Below, piece by piece: positions 5,636 through 7,116 of a stretch of DNA of 7,116 nt. The stretch's first letter is position 1. The number at the start of each line of letters is the position of its first letter. The DNA comes from Clostridiales bacterium (GTDB lineage: Bacteria > Bacillota > Clostridia > Christensenellales > CAG-917), in assembly GCA_014799525.1 (NCBI GenBank), contig JAAVHW010000083.1, forward strand, positions 1 through 7,116. Direction: 5' to 3'. Under the pieces are notes generated by a model, which saw only the letters and a program-made list of their open reading frames with translations, searched no databases and had not been told where the DNA came from. The position numbers were made by a program, and so were the translations under genes.

Positions 5636-6493
5636 ATGAAAGGAATTATACTTGCAGCAGGAAAAGGCACAAGGCTGTATCCTATCACGCAAGTCATTTC
5701 AAAACCGCTGTTGCCTATCTACGACAAGCCGATGATTTACTATCCGCTGTCCGCCCTGCTCCTTGCAGGCGTGACGGATATTCTCATTATCGTTGCGCCC
5801 GATTCGATAGATTCATACAAGGCGTTGCTTGGCGATGGAAGCGAGATTGGCGCAAGGCTTGAATATGCAATTCAGCCAGTAGCACGCGGCATTGCGGATG
5901 CGTTCATCATAGGCGAGGACTTTATTGGCGATGACAGCGTATGCCTTGTGCTTGGCGACAACATCTTCTGCGGACAAAACCTCGGCAGCATTCTGCAAAG
6001 GGCAAACGGCAAAAGCGGTGCAACAATTTTTGGATACAGAGTGAACGACCCGCGCGAGTTCGGAGTCGTGGAATTCGACAAAAAGAAAAAGGTCATTTCC
6101 CTTGAGGAAAAACCCAAGGAACCAAAATCACCCTACGCGGTCCCAGGAATATATTTTTACGACAACCGCGTTGTGGAAATTGCAAAAAACCTCAAGCCGT
6201 CTAAGCGTGGCGAGCTTGAAATTACGGATATAAACAAAAAGTATCTTGAGCTTGGCGAGCTTAGCGTACAGCTTTTCGGACGCGGCATAACGTGGTTTGA
6301 TACAGGCTCTCCCGACGGTCTGCTTGCGGCTACACAGTTTATATCCAAGAAACAGACAAAGGATGGGCGATATATCGCCTGTATTGAGGAAATCGCATGG
6401 CAGAAGGGGCTAATCTCTACTGAAAAGCTCAAGCGAACGGGCAAGAGACTCTCCCCCACCGCCTATGGCAAATATCTCAGCTCTCTCACGTGA
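5636..6493 (+). CDS. rmlA: Glucose-1-phosphate thymidylyltransferase (RmlA/RfbA)
   Basis: The enzyme condenses dTTP with glucose-1-phosphate to dTDP-glucose, the entry to dTDP-rhamnose and other dTDP-sugars, in the cytoplasm. The 285-residue product matches the family length. Its N-terminal nucleotide loop reads LAAGKGTRLYPIT (6-18), followed by SKPLLPIYDKPMIYYPLS (22-39), LLGDGS (64-69), LGDNIF with metal-binding D108 (106-111), EFGVVEF (141-147), LEEKP with K159 (156-160), KRGELEITDIN (190-200) and the second metal aspartate in WFDTGS (D222). The usual LAGG is LAAG here, and the usual QPSPDGLAQAF reads QPVARGIADAF, so it is a divergent member. ATG 5636 is set by GGGGGA 7 nt upstream; an ATG at 5629 opens a different, non-coding frame. 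The glycosyltransferase gene follows after 9 nt, probably in the same operon. No rmlB, rmlC or rmlD is visible. Confidence 0.93.
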   Translation: MKGIILAAGKGTRLYPITQVISKPLLPIYDKPMIYYPLSALLLAGVTDILIIVAPDSIDSYKALLGDGSEIGARLEYAIQPVARGIADAFIIGEDFIGDDSVCLVLGDNIFCGQNLGSILQRANGKSGATIFGYRVNDPREFGVVEFDKKKKVISLEEKPKEPKSPYAVPGIYFYDNRVVEIAKNLKPSKRGELEITDINKKYLELGELSVQLFGRGITWFDTGSPDGLLAATQFISKKQTKDGRYIACIEEIAWQKGLISTEKLKRTGKRLSPTAYGKYLSSLT

Positions 6494-6502
6494 GAAACGC
6501 AG

Positions 6503-7116
6503 ATGAACACAAATAGAAAAATAAAAATCGCACAGGTCGTTGGCAATTCGCGTGCGGGAGGAGTGATAAGCTGCGTGCTTAATTTCTACCGCAATATTGA
6601 CCGTACGCTTTTTCAGTTTGATTTCTATACTTACGGTCCGTCACGCTACGACAAGGAGATTGTCGAGCTTGGCGGAAGAGTTTTTTATATACCAGACGTA
6701 CTTAGCTTTTTCAAATCCGTTTCCGCAATGAAGCTTCACTTCAAGCGCGAGAACTACTATGCCGTACACGCGCACCTTACCTCACTATCCTTCGTTCCGC
6801 TCCTTGCCGCGAAGCTTGCGCACGTAAAGCATAGGATATGCCACGCGCACTCAACGAGCCATAAGAGCGAAAAGGTATGGATTGTCAAAAATACGCTTAA
6901 GCATATCTCACGCCTATATCCCACTACACTTGCCGGCTGCAGCAAGCTGAGCAACTGCTGGCTATACGGCAAGCGCAAGGGAGAGAGCGCATTCCTGCTG
7001 CACAACGCAATTGACCTCACACGCTTCAGACATGACGAAGCAAAGTCCGCGGCAATCAGAGAAAGCCTTGGACTTAGCGGCAAGCACGTTGTAGGCTGTA
7101 TCGGAAGATTTGAATT
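6503..7116 (+). CDS. GT4-family glycosyltransferase, N-terminal 204 residues (runs off right edge)
   Basis: It is likely to transfer a sugar from a nucleotide donor to a growing lipid-linked glycan on the cytoplasmic side of the membrane, as EpsF/CapM-like enzymes do. The visible part is the N-terminal Rossmann-like acceptor domain: a first strand KIAQVVGN (8-15), the loop RAGGVISCVLNFYR (17-30), QFDFYTYG (38-45), the conserved HAHLT (89-93) and RICHAHST (111-118), and the linker motif HNAIDLTRF (167-175). VGCIGRF (197-203) begins the C-terminal GT-B domain, whose nucleotide-sugar binding E-x7-E region lies outside the window. There is no signal peptide or TM segment in the part seen. ATG 6503 lies 9 nt after the rmlA stop with only a weak SD, so translation may be coupled. 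Donor and acceptor cannot be deduced. Confidence 0.9.
   Translation, partial: MNTNRKIKIAQVVGNSRAGGVISCVLNFYRNIDRTLFQFDFYTYGPSRYDKEIVELGGRVFYIPDVLSFFKSVSAMKLHFKRENYYAVHAHLTSLSFVPLLAAKLAHVKHRICHAHSTSHKSEKVWIVKNTLKHISRLYPTTLAGCSKLSNCWLYGKRKGESAFLLHNAIDLTRFRHDEAKSAAIRESLGLSGKHVVGCIGRFE

Noticed and set aside
5629..5862. Overlapping 77-codon frame starting at ATG 5629
   Set aside because: It is out of frame with rmlA, whose translation is unmistakable from ATG 5636, and the SD spacing to 5629 would be too short.
6757..7083. 108-codon minus-strand frame opposite the GT4 gene
   Set aside because: It is antisense to a convincing glycosyltransferase, with no start signal and no recognisable family.

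Overview
The window looks like a piece of chromosome from a low-to-moderate GC Gram-positive anaerobe, probably a Clostridia-type Bacillota. This is inferred from GGAGG-type ribosome binding sites, consensus sigma-A promoters, U-tailed hairpin terminators and the gene families present. The genus cannot be named from the sequence alone.

Left part (1-2480). The 5' portion of mnmA (tRNA 2-thiouridylase) runs off the left edge on the minus strand. Next is a compact divergent pair: a 235-residue two-TM protein of unknown function (minus, 527-1234) and a 69-residue XRE-type regulator (plus, 1324-1533). The DNA between them holds a perfect consensus promoter (TTGACA-17-TATAAT) for the membrane protein. 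A 20-bp palindrome fills its spacer, a second related palindrome lies 30 bp downstream, and a half-site abuts the regulator's ATG. The regulator is followed by its own terminator. A six-TM protein (1726-2412, plus) comes next, with an interrupted palindrome upstream.

Middle and right part (2480-7116). This is a glycan/lipid-carrier assembly region arranged around a divergent junction near 4250-4470. To the left on the minus strand are a PglC/WcaJ-type phosphoglycosyl transferase, a ketopantoate-reductase-family dehydrogenase and a tRNA-Arg(CCG), in one direction with short gaps. To the right on the plus strand are a diacylglycerol/lipid kinase-family protein with its own terminator, then a glucose-1-phosphate thymidylyltransferase (RmlA) and a GT4 glycosyltransferase that runs off the right edge. 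RmlA would supply an activated sugar. The phosphoglycosyl transferase would load the first phosphosugar onto undecaprenyl phosphate, and the GT4 enzyme would extend it. The lipid kinase is a lipid-metabolism neighbour whose link to the glycan is only positional.

The phosphoglycosyl transferase promoter (minus) and the rmlA promoter (plus) share the 10-mer CCGTGTGCTA at the same place, running from the spacer into the -10 box. This suggests shared control of the two arms of the locus. No CRISPR array, insertion sequence or origin was seen. I found no clearly new multi-gene system. The strongest unusual signals are the XRE operator/promoter architecture with its unknown membrane partner, and the shared promoter element of the glycan genes.
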